NCBI GenBank assembly: GCA_031772625.1
Contig: CM062813.1
Coordinates: 692,302,420-692,366,419, forward strand
Direction: 5' to 3'
Source of the DNA: Pinus tabuliformis
Taxonomy: Eukaryota > Streptophyta > Pinopsida > Pinales > Pinaceae
DNA length: 64,000 bases
Below, piece by piece: positions 61,886 to 64,000 of the stretch (position 1 is the first letter of the stretch; each line of letters starts with the position of its first letter). The position numbers were made by a program, and so were the translations under genes. The notes below the pieces were generated by a model. The model did no database searches and was not told the DNA's origin. It saw nothing but the letters and a program-made list of their open reading frames with translations.

Positions 61886-61945
61886 GAGGGAGAGCGCTTG
61901 CAGGGTCGCTCAGAAGGCGCGACTAGGGTTGCTATTTTGATTTTT

Positions 61946-62300
61946 AAAATAGCATATTTTTGTAATTATTCATTATATAATTTTTTGATGTAGAATTTTC
62001 AATAAAAATAAATCAAATTATAATAAATAAATAAATAAAACAACAAACTAAACTAAATTAAATTTTATAATATTATATTTTAAAAATAATTTCAGGAGTA
62101 CAACTTTCTATATATATATATATATATACTTCGCTTGTGTAGACTGAGGATAAAATTGAGTGCAATCATATTTTACAGGTTGATATAGATTTATAACAGC
62201 AGATGCCATTGCATCCATTACCAACTATATTAATTATAACTTACAACTATTACAACTTAATTAATTATTATTGCACTCATTTTTTCGTGAACAAGTGGAT

Positions 62301-62350
<50 letters not shown>

Positions 62351-64000
62351 CTGAGATAATCATGTTTATTAACTCTTCAGTGAATTTTATAAAATATACA
62401 TTTCCAGTATTTTCAAATTCACATTTTTTAGTAACACTTAATAAAAAATTATATTACTTATTAAAATCAAATTGATAAATTTTCTTACATTCAATCAATT
62501 TATTATTTAAATTATATTTATAATAAATTTATTATTTAAATTATAACATTGAAAATCTAAATCATATTAAAAATAATTTTCAAGTTACTAAATTATAAAT
62601 ATAAGAATATTACAATTTCAAATGCAAGAGGGACATAATCATTTTTCAAATTTATACATCAAAACCCTAGAAATATAATGAGAAATTAATCCAGGCCATT
62701 GTCAATTCCCTATTCAAATATAATTAGTAATTAAATTTAGTTTTTTTTTTAACTATCAAATACTTATAATTTTAAAGTTTGCATATCATTATTGATATTT
62801 ACATAAATTTAAAATTTCTATTTTTAAGAGCCTCAACAGCTCAATCACCAAAATATGACCTTTTTTCACTAAAAAAATATTACCCAGCTCCACGTTATCA
62901 ACCAAATATCATCCATGACAAATAGTAAACTCAAAATTAATAGATTTATTATAAAAAAATTATTAAATAATATATAATTATTTAGCCTTTTATGTTATAT
63001 TTTTTATTTATTTTATTTTAAAATTTATAAATATATTGGCATAATATGAAAACACTCAAAAATCATTATTTTAAAATTTACTTTCAAACAAAATATGTGA
63101 AGAATAGTGTATATATATATATATATAGTGTAAATTAATATAAATTCATTTTAATCTACGAAAATGCTCGAAAAATCAAATTTTTGAAAATTTAAATTAT
63201 TTTTAAATATAAAATTTGAGAAATAATTTACACCGTGAAAAAATTACCCTATCCTCTTGATACATTTAACATTAAAATAAATCACCAAAATAAATTTCTC
63301 AAAATTATAACTTTAGAATTATAATGAAATAAATTATCATAATTATACTTAAAATTTAATGTTATGAAAAACTTTAGATTACTAATATTTTGCAAATTAC
63401 ATCATTGCAACTTAGAATTTCAAAAAATTGCTATCCAATTTCAAAATTGACAAACAAACAAAAATTATTCAAAAACACTAGTAAAATTATGTATGTATTT
63501 TTTTATTTAGTATGAATCCATACGCATCTGGAATTCATACACAGGAAAGGAAGTTCTGGTAGGTATTGGATAATGTTAAAGTTTAAAGATAAGGCTAAAG
63601 GCCCAAGTAATGGCAGTTCGTGGTTGTACTTTGGTACATGACAATAATGTGTCAAGATTCATTTCCACGTGATGACAATAATATGTCAAGATTATGAAAG
63701 TGACGCATCAAAAAGTTAAACTTCTTCGCATTCCATCTTTCTCTCGTAAATCCACTTATTATATGTTCTTTAAATTATTATATGTTATTGAAAACTATGG
63801 TAACGGGAGATTCTTTTCCCTACTTTGTTCATGCAATAATATGTGCAGGTTTATTGTGTTAAAAAATAAATTTATTAAAATAAATTTTTGGCCAGAGTTT
63901 TCTCGTGCAATGATATTTCAAGGTTTATTACGATACACCTTGAATGGATTGGACTAATGATATACCTCAAGGTTATGGAAGGGAATAATGATAGTGGTTT
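61946..64000. other. Copy B, AT-rich right part
   Basis: Non-coding AT-rich sequence with TA microsatellites, and the fourth U module at about 63512-64000. It matches 46375-49640 apart from the hAT element. No gene seen. Confidence 0.6.

Larger units (their letters stand above)
56225..61934 (-). mobile_element. Nearly intact L1-type LINE with RNase H
   Basis: 5.7 kb in minus orientation: a 49-base 5' leader, ORF1, ORF2 overlapping by ATGA, a 118-base 3' untranslated region and an A-rich tail (AAAAAAATATAAAAAAA). An 11-bp direct repeat borders it, and copy A of the large duplication preserves the empty site. The full 5' end, open ORF1 and an ORF2 with a single stop suggest a recent insertion. 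Confidence 0.93.
52605..64000. repeat. Large direct duplication, copy B (runs off the window)
   Basis: Counterpart of 37966-49640. It contains an additional AT-rich stretch at about 53880-54700, where CATTTTTACACTATAGAG occurs twice. It lacks the 5.4-kb block and the hAT element of copy A, and it holds a LINE at 56225-61934. Matching resumes at 61946 and continues to the end of the window. Confidence 0.9.

Overview
This window looks like nuclear DNA of a seed plant. It carries split genes with GT-AG introns, a nuclear copy of plastid DNA, Ty3/gypsy and L1-type retrotransposons, a hAT derivative and long AT-rich intergenic DNA. I cannot name the species. The only gene that reads as complete is a ferric reductase/oxidase (FRO) on the minus strand. 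I reconstructed eight exons (28112-37159), all with GT-AG borders and consistent phase, giving 720 codons. The 3' end of a dihydroflavonol-4-reductase-like (DFR-like) gene, cut by a 100-N assembly gap, also reads cleanly.

Layout: 1-5300 holds two decayed copies of a TIME FOR COFFEE (TIC)-like fragment, the second a rearranged deletion copy of the first. 6155-7046 is the DFR-like 3' end. 8027-24000 is a plastid insertion (trnS-UGA and psbC) split by a 14.4-kb Ty3/gypsy element, which is itself split by a 4.55-kb element, which in turn carries an 83-bp hammerhead-like insert. Three of these four layers have readable target-site duplications. 24300-26600 is a dead L1-type LINE. 27290-27574 is an orphan actin-depolymerizing-factor exon. 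28112-37159 is FRO, with several tandem arrays in its introns.

From about 37970 to the end, the window is a large direct duplication. Copy A runs about 37966-49640 and copy B about 52605-64000+. The copies are told apart by later events: a roughly 5.4-kb block with flanking direct repeats and a 1.2-kb hAT derivative in copy A, and a 5.7-kb nearly intact LINE in copy B. A truncated gypsy LTR-gag remnant lies between the copies. Because one copy shows the empty site for insertions in the other, the events can be ordered.

The most unusual signal is a hammerhead-ribozyme-like motif present twice (13123-13205 and 43713-43795). One copy is flanked by a perfect 14-bp direct repeat, so a very short ribozyme-bearing sequence seems to have been retroposed. 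All identifications come from reading the sequence; no database search was run.
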